Below are positions 28,014 to 37,300 of a DNA stretch of 58,633 nt, piece after piece. The position numbers were made by a program, and so were the translations under genes. Position 1 is the first letter of the stretch; every line of letters begins with the position of its first letter. Below the pieces are notes generated by a model, which searched no databases, had not been told where the DNA came from, and saw nothing but the letters and a program-made list of their open reading frames with translations. This stretch comes from an uncultured Flavobacterium sp. (GTDB lineage Bacteria > Bacteroidota > Bacteroidia > Flavobacteriales > Flavobacteriaceae): NCBI RefSeq assembly GCF_946220915.1, contig NZ_CAMIHH010000007.1, positions 1 to 58,633 on the forward strand, read 5' to 3'.

Positions 28014-29015
28014 ATGAAAGAAATAACAAAAGAAGTTTATCTGAAGTGGTACGAGGATATGCAGTTTTGGAGAAAATTCGAAGACAAGCTGGCGGCCTTG
28101 TACATCCAACAGAAAGTTAGAGGTTTCCTTCACTTATACAACGGCCAGGAGGCGGTACTCGCGGGAGCGTTGCACGCCATGAACCTGGGTAAAGACAAAA
28201 TGATCACTGCTTACCGTAACCACGTGCAGCCTATAGGAATGGGCGTTGACCCAAAAAAGGTAATGGCCGAGCTTTTGGGTAAAGCTACGGGTACTTCAAA
28301 AGGTCTTGGCGGATCGATGCACATCTTCTCAAAGGAGCATGGCTTTTATGGTGGACATGGCATTGTAGGTGCCCAGATACCTGTTGGTGCTGGCATGGCA
28401 TTTGCCGACAAATATTTTGAAACGGGAGGTGTAACCCTTACCTACTTCGGTGACGGCGCTGCACGCCAGGGCTCGCTGCATGAAGCGTTTAATATGGCGA
28501 TGCTTTGGAAACTTCCTGTAGTGTTTATTGTAGAGAATAACGGTTATGCCATGGGTACGTCTGTTGAGCGTACGGCAAACCATACCGATATATGGAAACT
28601 TGGCCTTGGTTACGAAATGCCATGCGGCCCGGTGGACGGCATGAACCCTGTAAAAGTTGCCGAAGCCATGCATGAAGCCATGGAAAGGGCGCGCAGGGGC
28701 GATGGCCCTACCTTCCTTGAAATGAAAACATACCGTTACCGTGGACACTCCATGAGTGACGCACAGCACTACAGGACCAAAGAGGAGGTAGAAGAGTACA
28801 GGAAAATCGACCCGATTATACAGGTGCTTGACATAATAAAGGAAAACAACTACGCTACCGATGCTGAGATCGAGGCGATGGACCAAAGGGTAAAAGATCT
28901 TGTAGACGAGTGCGAAAAATTCGCCGAAGAGTCGCCATACCCGGATCTTAGCGTGATGTATGACGTTGTTTACGACCAGGAAAATTATCCATTCTTACCA
29001 CATAAATTACAATAA
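28014..29015 (+). CDS. pdhA: pyruvate dehydrogenase E1 component, alpha subunit
   Basis: This subunit of the pyruvate dehydrogenase complex carries out the thiamine diphosphate-dependent decarboxylation of pyruvate together with E1 beta. The 333-residue protein has the thiamine diphosphate motif GDGAARQGS (residues 146-154) ending in ENN (174-176), the phosphorylation-loop-like YRYRGHSMSD, and the N-terminal LHLYNGQEAV segment. The E2 gene starts three bases after its stop, so they form an operon. The E1 beta and E3 genes are not in this window; in flavobacteria E1 beta is usually separate. Confidence 0.93.
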   Translation: MKEITKEVYLKWYEDMQFWRKFEDKLAALYIQQKVRGFLHLYNGQEAVLAGALHAMNLGKDKMITAYRNHVQPIGMGVDPKKVMAELLGKATGTSKGLGGSMHIFSKEHGFYGGHGIVGAQIPVGAGMAFADKYFETGGVTLTYFGDGAARQGSLHEAFNMAMLWKLPVVFIVENNGYAMGTSVERTANHTDIWKLGLGYEMPCGPVDGMNPVKVAEAMHEAMERARRGDGPTFLEMKTYRYRGHSMSDAQHYRTKEEVEEYRKIDPIIQVLDIIKENNYATDAEIEAMDQRVKDLVDECEKFAEESPYPDLSVMYDVVYDQENYPFLPHKLQ

Positions 29016-29018
29016 ACC

Positions 29019-30743
29019 ATGGCAAAGATCATAACCATGCCGCGCCTTAGCGACACCATGACCGAAGGTACTGTGGCTACGTGGCTAAAGAAAGTTGGCG
29101 ATACGATAAAAGAAGGCGATATCCTTGCGGAAATAGAAACCGATAAGGCAACAATGGAATTTGAGGCTTTTGATGCAGGAACGTTATTATACATAGGGAT
29201 CAATGAAGGCGAGACTGCCGCAGTTGACTCTGTACTGGCAATCATCGGCAAGGAAGGCGAAGATTATAAAGCGCTTCTTGATGGTAAAGCTTCCCCTGCC
29301 GGAGATTCTGAAAAAAAGGAAGAGCCTAAACAGGAAGAAAAACAAGAGGAACATAAACAGGAAGGAAATAAAGAAAGCAAACCTGCAGAAGATAAAAAGG
29401 AGGAACAACCTGCTGAGGAGAAAAAATCGGCTCCTGCCGAACTTCCTGCAGGCGTAAAAGTGGTAACCATGCCACGCCTTAGCGATACCATGACCGATGG
29501 TACTGTAGCAACATGGCTGAAAAAAGTAGGCGATAAAATTGCCGAAGGCGACATCCTTGCGGAGATCGAAACGGACAAGGCCACAATGGAATTCGAATCC
29601 TTTAATGCCGGTACATTGTTGTACATTGGCGTTAAGGAGGGAGAGACTGCACCGGTTGACAGCATACTTGCCATCATTGGCCCTGAAGGGACAGATGTGA
29701 GCGGTATTGCAGAAAACTTTGGCAAAGGCGGTGCTCCTGCCGCTGAAAGCAAAAGCGAAGGCAAGCCTGTTGAAGCCAAAGAAGAGAAGAAAGAGGAATC
29801 AGGCGATGAGCCAAAAGCAGAACAAGCTGCCCCTGCCAATGATGGCGGAAGGGTATTTGCTTCACCGCTTGCCCGCAAAATAGCTAAAGACAAAGGTGTA
29901 AGCCTTGAGCAGGTTAAAGGCAGTGGCGAAAACGGCCGCATTGTGAAAAAAGACATTGAGAATTATACGCCTCAGGCTGCACAACCGGCACAACAGCAAG
30001 CTGCTCCTGCACAACAACAAGCTGCTAAACCTGCTGCTCCGGCATATGTGCCTGCTGGCGAAGTAGCGACAGAAGAAGTGAAGAACAACCAAATGCGCAA
30101 AACGATAGCGCGCCGTTTGGCTGAATCGAAATACAGCGCTCCGGAATACAGCCTTACCATTGAGCTTGACATGGACAATGCTATTGCGAGCCGTAATGTA
30201 ATCAATGGCATTCCTGATACTAAAGTATCGTTCAATGACATGGTGATCAAGGCAAGTGCCATGGCGCTTCGCAAGCACCCGCAGGTAAATACGCAATGGA
30301 AGGACGATGTAACCATTTACAATAAGCACATCAGCATTGGTGTGGCCGTAGCCGTAGAGGACGGCCTTGTAGTCCCTGTGCTTAAGTTTGCCGATAATAT
30401 GAGCCTTTCGCAAATAGGCGGCGCGGTAAAAGACCTTGCCGGAAAAGCAAGGAACAAAAAGTTGCAGCCGGCAGAAATGGACGGAAGCACCTTTACCGTT
30501 TCCAACCTGGGTATGTTCGGCATACAGGAATTTACCTCAATCATCAACCAGCCAAATTCGGCGATCCTGTCTGTTGGCGCGATTGTGCAGAAGCCGGTTG
30601 TAAAAGATGGACAGATCGTAGTAGGCAATACCATGATGGTAACCCTTACGTGCGACCACCGTACAGTAGATGGTGCTACAGGGGCGCAATTCCTGCAAAC
30701 GCTGAAGCAATACATAGAAAATCCGGTAACGATGCTGGCTTAA
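29019..30743 (+). CDS. pdhC: pyruvate dehydrogenase E2, dihydrolipoamide acetyltransferase
   Basis: This 574-residue E2 core transfers the acetyl group from lipoate to CoA. Domains in order are lipoyl domain 1 (about 1-78, lipoylated Lys43 in ETDKATMEFE), a Lys/Glu-rich linker, lipoyl domain 2 (about 146-222, Lys187 in the same motif), a second linker, the E1/E3-binding domain (about 279-316; FASPLARKIAKDKGV), an Ala/Gln/Pro linker (about 318-345) and the acetyltransferase domain (about 350-574). The active-site motif DHRTVDG contains His547 and Asp551. The two lipoyl domains are very similar, pointing to internal duplication. It is co-transcribed with pdhA and followed by a terminator. Confidence 0.94.
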   Translation: MAKIITMPRLSDTMTEGTVATWLKKVGDTIKEGDILAEIETDKATMEFEAFDAGTLLYIGINEGETAAVDSVLAIIGKEGEDYKALLDGKASPAGDSEKKEEPKQEEKQEEHKQEGNKESKPAEDKKEEQPAEEKKSAPAELPAGVKVVTMPRLSDTMTDGTVATWLKKVGDKIAEGDILAEIETDKATMEFESFNAGTLLYIGVKEGETAPVDSILAIIGPEGTDVSGIAENFGKGGAPAAESKSEGKPVEAKEEKKEESGDEPKAEQAAPANDGGRVFASPLARKIAKDKGVSLEQVKGSGENGRIVKKDIENYTPQAAQPAQQQAAPAQQQAAKPAAPAYVPAGEVATEEVKNNQMRKTIARRLAESKYSAPEYSLTIELDMDNAIASRNVINGIPDTKVSFNDMVIKASAMALRKHPQVNTQWKDDVTIYNKHISIGVAVAVEDGLVVPVLKFADNMSLSQIGGAVKDLAGKARNKKLQPAEMDGSTFTVSNLGMFGIQEFTSIINQPNSAILSVGAIVQKPVVKDGQIVVGNTMMVTLTCDHRTVDGATGAQFLQTLKQYIENPVTMLA

Positions 30744-30768
30744 AGCCAAATCGTTGCAAAATGATATT

Positions 30769-30800
30769 AGCCCGTCCTGTTATTCAGTACGGGCTTTTTG
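30769..30800 (+). terminator. pdhA-pdhC terminator
   Basis: The stem AGCCCGT / ACGGGCT with a 13-base loop is followed by TTTTTG, 26 bases after the pdhC stop. Confidence 0.82.
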
Positions 30801-30885
30801 TTGTGCGGAATGAAAGGTAACCTTACAAAAATTTAATCACGGCAACTGCTCTTTTTTTCTTACTTTAGCTGTCAAATAGACCATT

Positions 30886-31827
30886 ATGAAGAAAATATTT
30901 TTTGTGCTGTGCACCATACTAGGATTTGCTGCGCATACATTTGCGCAGGGCAAATCGTACAAGGTAGACGAGAAGAGTGTCTCGGCCACACTACAATTCC
31001 TTACCTCCGACGGGCTTAAAGGTCGTGAACCTGGTACACCTGAGATGGATTTGGCAGCGGCACATCTTGAAGATATCCTGAAAAAGAATGGCGTAAAACC
31101 GTATTTTGCTACGTATCGCGATACACTTTCCAATTATCCCAAGCCAGCTTACAATATCGTGGGTGTGCTGGAAGGAACTGATCCAAAATTAAAGAATGAG
31201 TTTGTAGTGATCGGGGCGCATTATGATCATATAGGAATGGCTAAGACAGCTGTTGATGGTGACAATATTTATAACGGCGCCGACGATAATGCTACCGGGA
31301 CAACTACCGTTGCCGAACTTGTGAACTATTACGGCAAAAACAAGACAAATAAGCGCAGCATATTGTTTTGCTTTTTCTCGGCTGAGGAAGCGGGGCTTTT
31401 GGGTAGCTATCACTTATCAAAAAAATTGCACGACCAGGGCCTGGATATTTATACAATGCTGAATTTTGAAATGACAGGCGTACCACTTGGCGGCGAAAAC
31501 CTTGCATTTATAACTGGCTACGGGCGTAGCAATATGGCCGAAAAATTTAACGAATATGCAGGTAAAAAGATTATTGGGTCGAATGAATTTGAGATGCAGT
31601 ACCAGCTTTTCAAGTTTTCGGATAATTATCCTTTCTTCCTTGAGTTCAATGTGCCGTCGCATACGGTAAGCACTACAGAGATGAGCACTTTCCCATTTTA
31701 CCACAAGCTTGGCGATGAGTTCGAAGCCATGGATACAAAACACATGACTTCATTCATCCAACAGATGATCCCGGTGGTGGAGAAAATGGTGAATGCGAAA
31801 AGCAAAGAGATTATCCTGAAAAAATAA
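30886..31827 (+). CDS. M28-family zinc aminopeptidase, exported
   Basis: This 313-residue peptidase has a signal peptide (residues 1-21, ending HTFAQ). The di-zinc M28 motifs are visible: His112 in GAHYDHIG, Asp134 in NGADDNATG, the catalytic Glu167 and ligand Glu168 in FFSAEEAGLLGS, Glu195 in NFEMTG where Asp is also common, and His273 in FYHKLGDEF. It would trim N-terminal residues of peptides in the periplasm. The stop overlaps the next ATG by one base (TAATG), so it is coupled to an unrelated cytoplasmic SDR. A possible -7 box TACTTTAG lies at 30861-30868. Confidence 0.9.
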   Translation: MKKIFFVLCTILGFAAHTFAQGKSYKVDEKSVSATLQFLTSDGLKGREPGTPEMDLAAAHLEDILKKNGVKPYFATYRDTLSNYPKPAYNIVGVLEGTDPKLKNEFVVIGAHYDHIGMAKTAVDGDNIYNGADDNATGTTTVAELVNYYGKNKTNKRSILFCFFSAEEAGLLGSYHLSKKLHDQGLDIYTMLNFEMTGVPLGGENLAFITGYGRSNMAEKFNEYAGKKIIGSNEFEMQYQLFKFSDNYPFFLEFNVPSHTVSTTEMSTFPFYHKLGDEFEAMDTKHMTSFIQQMIPVVEKMVNAKSKEIILKK

Positions 31828-32504
31828 TGAAGAACGTAATAATTACTGGCACAAGCAGGGGCATAGGCTACGAACTCGCCTTGCAATTTGCAGGTGCGGG
31901 ACATAATGTACTTGCCATTTCACGCAAAATTCCAAAGGAACTGCTGGACAATCCGCATATAACCTGTCTTTCAGCCGACCTTTCGGAAGTTGCAGGGACA
32001 GAGGTTATTAAAAATTTCATAGAGAGCACTTGGCAGCACGCCGATATTGTAATCCATAATGCTGGTGCATTGCTGCTGAAGCCGTTTGGGCAAATTACAT
32101 CCGGAGAGTTTGAATATATTTATAAGGTCAACGTTTTTGGCGTAGCCGCGCTCAACAGGGTAGTGCTACCGTACATGCAAAAAGGTGGCCATGTAGTAAC
32201 CATCAGCAGCATGGGCGGTGTGCAGGGAACGGTAAAGTTTGCCGGGCTGTCGGCATATAGTTCAAGCAAGGGTGCGGCCACGACGCTGTCGGAATTGCTT
32301 GCCGAGGAATATAAGCAGCAGGGAATTGCCTTTAATGTTTTGGCCCTGGGTGCTGTGAACACAGAAATGCTCCGTGAGGCATTCCCGGGTTATGAAGCGC
32401 CACTTTCGCCAAAGCAAATGGCCGATTACATATATAATTTTGCCCTTACGGGGAATAACTATTATAACGGAAAGGTGCTGCAGGTTTCCTCCAGTACGCC
32501 ATAA
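31827..32504 (+). CDS. SDR-family oxidoreductase
   Basis: This 225-residue short-chain dehydrogenase has the cofactor loop TGTSRGIG (residues 7-14), HNAG (residues 77-80), a catalytic Ser127 or Ser128, Tyr144 and Lys148. It is shorter than the FabG-like type and ends soon after GNNYYNGKVLQV. It is coupled by a one-base overlap to the M28 peptidase and followed seven bases later by a SprT-like gene. The substrate is unknown. Confidence 0.87.
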   Translation: MKNVIITGTSRGIGYELALQFAGAGHNVLAISRKIPKELLDNPHITCLSADLSEVAGTEVIKNFIESTWQHADIVIHNAGALLLKPFGQITSGEFEYIYKVNVFGVAALNRVVLPYMQKGGHVVTISSMGGVQGTVKFAGLSAYSSSKGAATTLSELLAEEYKQQGIAFNVLALGAVNTEMLREAFPGYEAPLSPKQMADYIYNFALTGNNYYNGKVLQVSSSTP

Positions 32505-32511
32505 CATAAAA

Positions 32512-33108
32512 GTGAAAGAGGTACTGGAGCGCTACATACCCGAGCATGCCGCCGATACGGTTTTTGAACTGATAAAGCTCTACGGCGTTCACTTAAAGAT
32601 AGTGAACGAGCGCGTTACCCGGCATGGAGACTACAGGCGTGATGATAGTGGGTATCATCGCATTACCGTAAATGCCAACCTTAATAAATATCGCTTTCTG
32701 ATAACGTTGGTACATGAAATTGCACATCTGGCCGCTTTTGAAAAATTTGGACGTAATATAAAGCCGCATGGCGAAGAATGGAAGCATACCTTCCAGAAAC
32801 TGATGGTGCCGTTCATAAGGCCGGAGATATTCCCGAACCAGCTGTTGCCATTGCTGGCAAGGCATTTCAGGAACCCAAAGGCCAGCAGCGATACCGATGC
32901 AACTTTGTCTTTAGCGCTAAAGCAATTTGACGGGGCATCAGACAAAACCTATATTTTCCAATTGCCTTATGGCAGTACGTTCAGGATATATAACGGCAAA
33001 ATATTTAAAAAAGGGGCGCAGCGGGTAAAACGGTTTGAGTGCCTGGAACTGGGCACCGGCCGGATGTACCTGTTTAACCCAAATGCCGAAGTGGAATTGC
33101 TGCCCTGA
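32512..33108 (+). CDS. SprT-like zinc protein
   Basis: The protein starts at a GTG (32512), giving 198 residues; the frame is open upstream inside the SDR gene, but that part is not protein-like and the first internal ATG lies well downstream. The zinc metallopeptidase-like motif HEIAH (TLVHEIAHLAAFEKFG) is followed by a third region HGEEWKHTF, as in SprT/SprT-like proteins. The C-terminal part has no four-cysteine zinc ribbon. SprT-like proteins in eukaryotes digest DNA-protein crosslinks; bacterial roles are not settled. It begins seven bases after the SDR stop and is the last gene of the M28-SDR-SprT run. Confidence 0.8.
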   Translation: MKEVLERYIPEHAADTVFELIKLYGVHLKIVNERVTRHGDYRRDDSGYHRITVNANLNKYRFLITLVHEIAHLAAFEKFGRNIKPHGEEWKHTFQKLMVPFIRPEIFPNQLLPLLARHFRNPKASSDTDATLSLALKQFDGASDKTYIFQLPYGSTFRIYNGKIFKKGAQRVKRFECLELGTGRMYLFNPNAEVELLP

Positions 33109-33185
33109 TGTTAAAGGATGATTAAACGCCTTTGAAGTTCACATTAAAATTAAAACCTTTACCAAAGAAATAACCCAAATCACCA

Positions 33186-34250
33186 ATGAACAAAAACTAT
33201 TATGCAATTTTAATGGCAGGCGGCGTGGGATCGCGGTTTTGGCCTGTAAGCACACAGCAATTTCCAAAGCAGTTTCATGATATGCTGGGCACAGGCGAAA
33301 CACTCATCCAAAAAACCTTTAGCAGGCTTTCAAAGCTCATCCCCGAAGAGAATATCCTTATCCTTACCAATGCACTGTATAACGACCTGGTGCTGGAGCA
33401 GCTTCCGCAGATAAAGCAGGAACAGGTGCTGCTCGAGCCAGCTATGCGAAACACGGCACCGTGCATTTTATACGCATCACTAAAAATACAAAAGCAAAAC
33501 CCCGATGCCGTGATGGTGGTAGCGCCAAGCGACCACTGGATCGAGGATGAACAGGCATTTATAAATAACCTGCAAATGGCTTTTGACTACGCACAGGAAC
33601 GTGACGTGCTTATGACACTGGGCATCAAGCCTACATTTCCTAATACCGGATACGGATATATTGAGTATGGCACACAGGATGAAAATCCAATTAAAAAGGT
33701 GTTCCAGTTCAGGGAAAAGCCCGATTATGAAACTGCAAAAACATTTTTGGAAAGCGGCAATTTCCTTTGGAACGGCGGTATATTCATCTGGAGCGCCAAA
33801 ACAGTGACCAATGCCTTCCAGAAGTTCCAGCCGGTAATGTACGCAATGTTCATGAGTGGATTTGAAAGTTTTAATACTTCCGATGAAAAAGACTGGATCG
33901 AGCAAAACTATGCCGATTCTGAAAATATTTCCATTGACTACGCTGTAATGGAAAATGCGGAGAACGTATACGTGCTGCCTGCCGTCTTTGACTGGAATGA
34001 TCTTGGTACATGGGGCTCCCTGCACGATAAGCTGGACAAGGATGAGAACAATAACACAGTAGTAAATGCAAGGCTTTTCATTGAAAATGCCACAAATAAT
34101 ATCATCAGGACCGATAAGGATAAAATTGTTATCGTCGACGGGCTGGATGATTTCATTATTGTAGATAAGGAGCGTATACTACTTATATATCCAAAAGGCA
34201 AAGAACAGGAGATTAAGAAAATTACGGCGATCGTTACAAAAAATATGTGA
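33186..34250 (+). CDS. manC: mannose-1-phosphate guanylyltransferase
   Basis: This enzyme makes GDP-mannose from mannose-1-phosphate and GTP, for fucose- and mannose-containing surface sugars. The 354-residue protein starts with the nucleotidyltransferase loop MAGGVGSRFWPVS followed by PKQF (Pro27-Lys28-Gln29-Phe30). Other motifs are LLEPAMRNTAPC, VVAPSDHWI, GYGYIEYG and FREKPD. The isomerase domain of bifunctional ManC/AlgA is absent, so this is the single-function form. It could feed the glycosyltransferases encoded 11-14 kb away, which is inference. The giant surface-protein gene follows after 89 bases. Confidence 0.9.
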   Translation: MNKNYYAILMAGGVGSRFWPVSTQQFPKQFHDMLGTGETLIQKTFSRLSKLIPEENILILTNALYNDLVLEQLPQIKQEQVLLEPAMRNTAPCILYASLKIQKQNPDAVMVVAPSDHWIEDEQAFINNLQMAFDYAQERDVLMTLGIKPTFPNTGYGYIEYGTQDENPIKKVFQFREKPDYETAKTFLESGNFLWNGGIFIWSAKTVTNAFQKFQPVMYAMFMSGFESFNTSDEKDWIEQNYADSENISIDYAVMENAENVYVLPAVFDWNDLGTWGSLHDKLDKDENNNTVVNARLFIENATNNIIRTDKDKIVIVDGLDDFIIVDKERILLIYPKGKEQEIKKITAIVTKNM

Positions 34251-34339
34251 CAATTTGTAAGTCTTTTGTGTTAAATTTTGTAATCTTTCTGTAGACATAT
34301 CAACAGAATGTTTATCTTTAGTCCGTTCAAAAAATTGCA

Positions 34340-37300
34340 ATGGATATAAGATTTACAGGTAGCAGGGTGTTATTCGCGATAATGACACTTCTTGTTTCGT
34401 TCAGCTGTGCTGCACAATTGCCTTCCTTTACGCTTGGCGTTACCCCGGCACCACAAACCTGCCTTGGGAATGGATCGCTTGCATTTACCGTAACAGGAAA
34501 TAATCCCGCTGCGTCGATGGATTATGCCGTATACCTGCTGCCCAATACCACCACCCCGGTTGTAATTGTTACAACTCCTGGTGTTGGAGGGCTCGTGGCA
34601 GGCAACTATCTCGTAGTGGCCACACAGTCGCTGGCCGGGCAATCTAATACTGCTACAGCAAATGCCACAATTACCAGCACTATAATCCCTCTGGCATATT
34701 CGCTCACGCCATCGCCTGCGCGGTGCGGTAATGATGGGACTATAACAGTCAATGTCACCTCCGGGACGGCGGCATCTTACGAAATACTTGCAGGGCCTGT
34801 AACCATTGCGCCGCAGGCATCTAATGTATTTACCGGGCTTCAGGCCGGAACCTACCAGGTACGGGTGCACGACACATGTGGCGAAGCTGTGGTCATGACG
34901 TATATATTAGTGCAGGCAAATACAGGGCTGGTAATTCCCCCCGTGATATTTTCGGGTGGCGAACTGCCTGACTGCAATAAAGTTACAATAGGCCACAACA
35001 TCCAGGTTTCTTCCCCCTCTTACCAGGTTTTTTACCCTTTAACCTGCCAGTTTACAATATTTCCCCCGGGAGGAGGCGCACCCCAGGTGGTTACACAGGT
35101 AATTACCTCAGGGATGGTGAATGGTGTTGCCATTACAGCCGACATACCTTTTTTTTATGGGCAGCAATATACCTACAATATCATAGTGACAGATGCCTGT
35201 GGCAATACGTTTAACAGGAACGGCTCAGTGGTAAACCGCACGCTTATTGCCGGTGTTGAGCAGGAAGTTGAAAACTGCGGCAACAATGCGTTTACCGTAA
35301 AGCCCGAGTACTATGTGGGGCCGGTAACCATTAACTTCACTACAGTGCCTGCCGGATTTAACCCTGTGGCATTTAACCCGGGTCACCCTACCTTTGACCT
35401 GGACGAAATACCTTATGGAGATGTAGATACTAACCCGGTTCCGGAAGGAACTTATGTATTCCAGCTTACAGATGCCTGCGGGCATACCGTAACCCGGGAA
35501 TTTGAAGTGGAAGACCCGGAAGTATCCCCACAGGTAATGCCTGAGGTTTTAGGGTGTACTGCTCAGGGAAAAGTAACCATTGAGATGCCGGGCAGGGAGA
35601 TAACATCTGTTGTTATAACTGCTGCACCGGAAGCGTATCCCGACCCTCTTGAAGACAATGTTTCCGAATTTATTACAGATGGAGAATTTGAAATGGAAGG
35701 ACTTCCGCTTGGTAATTATGTAGTTGTGATTACAGATTCCTGCGGCGAAATTTATGAAGAACCTTTCGAGCTTGAAGGCGTGCCAACACCCTTTAATGTG
35801 TCGCAATTGCCGGGATGTGAGGAAGGCTTTGGCTCTCTTCGGATAACTGCACAGGATTCAGGCATATCCATGATAGAGATAATAGATGCACCCGATGAAT
35901 TTACAGAGACCCTTCCATTCAATGTGACCGTAAATGTAGACTCTATGGGACGGTTTTATATGAATTCCCTGCCTGGCGGCAATTATATCTTCAGGATTGT
36001 CGATGACTGCGGGGTAATTACCGAAAAGCCCGTAGCGCTGAACGGCTATCATATCCAGGTTAATGAAATTGATGTGACACCAAATTGCAATTCCTTCAAC
36101 CTTAACCTGCAGCATACCAGCAATGGCGGCAACCTGCTTTCTTTCTGGCTGCAGCGTTACGATCCGGTAGCAGGAGTATGGGAACACCCTGTCACCGGGG
36201 CTAACTACATGGATGGCGCCACTCCCAATTCAAGTAGCGCTTACCTGCTGAACAATAACGCCAACAATATCAACATTGCTTCAACGGGGCAATTCAGGGT
36301 AATGAAGCTTTGCTATATTTATTCAAATGGCAGCAACTCAAATTTCCGCTGCCTGGAAGAGATACATACATTTAATTTTGACGGCGGACCGGAAATTACA
36401 GATGCCTATAGCTTCCCGTGTGCCGGGGGCCTAACTGAAGTACTTGTGGTGGCCGAAGGCGTACCACCGCTTACCTACAGGATAACAACAAAAAATGACC
36501 AGCCTTTTGTAGTGGAGAACGGAACGTCAAACCACTTTTCGGGACTTGAGTCGGCAGCTTATAATTTTCAGGTGACCGATTTTTGCGGCAACATCCGTAA
36601 TATTCAATTTGATGTCAACGGGCTGGATCCTATAGAAATGGTTGCCCAGGGTTTTTGTGAGGGAGAAGCCAGTTCGCTATCGGTAGAGGAATTTTCTTTC
36701 CTTGACTACGAATGGTGGAAGCAGGGCGAGCCCGGTACCATATTGAGTACTACCGGAACCCTAAGCTTTCCGGCATTCAACTCGGCCACCCAGGCAGGTA
36801 CCTATTTTGTAAACATAACGTCGCCCATTGTCGGTTCATGCGTAGAGCAGCTGTTACAATATGAGGTGCATCCGAATATACTTCCCAATGCAGGAAATGA
36901 CAACACGTTGTCGTTTTGCAATGATGGCGAAGCCCTAAACCTCGATAACTACCTTTCTCCGGCATATACACCCGGCGGTACCTGGAGCGATGTGGACAAT
37001 ACGGGAGGGCTTGCCGGAAACGTATTTAATACAGGGGGCATTTCTGCCGGGACTTACAGTTTTTCCTATAAGGTAACAGGCTTGTGTAATTTGGAAGATG
37101 AAGCAATAATAACGATCGAACTGAAAGATACGCCTGCACCACCGGTAATTGAACCCGTTGCCCCAATATGCGAGGGTACACCGCTGCAATTTTCAGTAAC
37201 TCCTGTTGCAGGTGCATCGTACCTTTGGACAGGCCCGGGCAATTTTACTTCAAGCATTCAAAATCCTTTGCTTTCCGGCACTACAGTTGCTCAAAGTGGT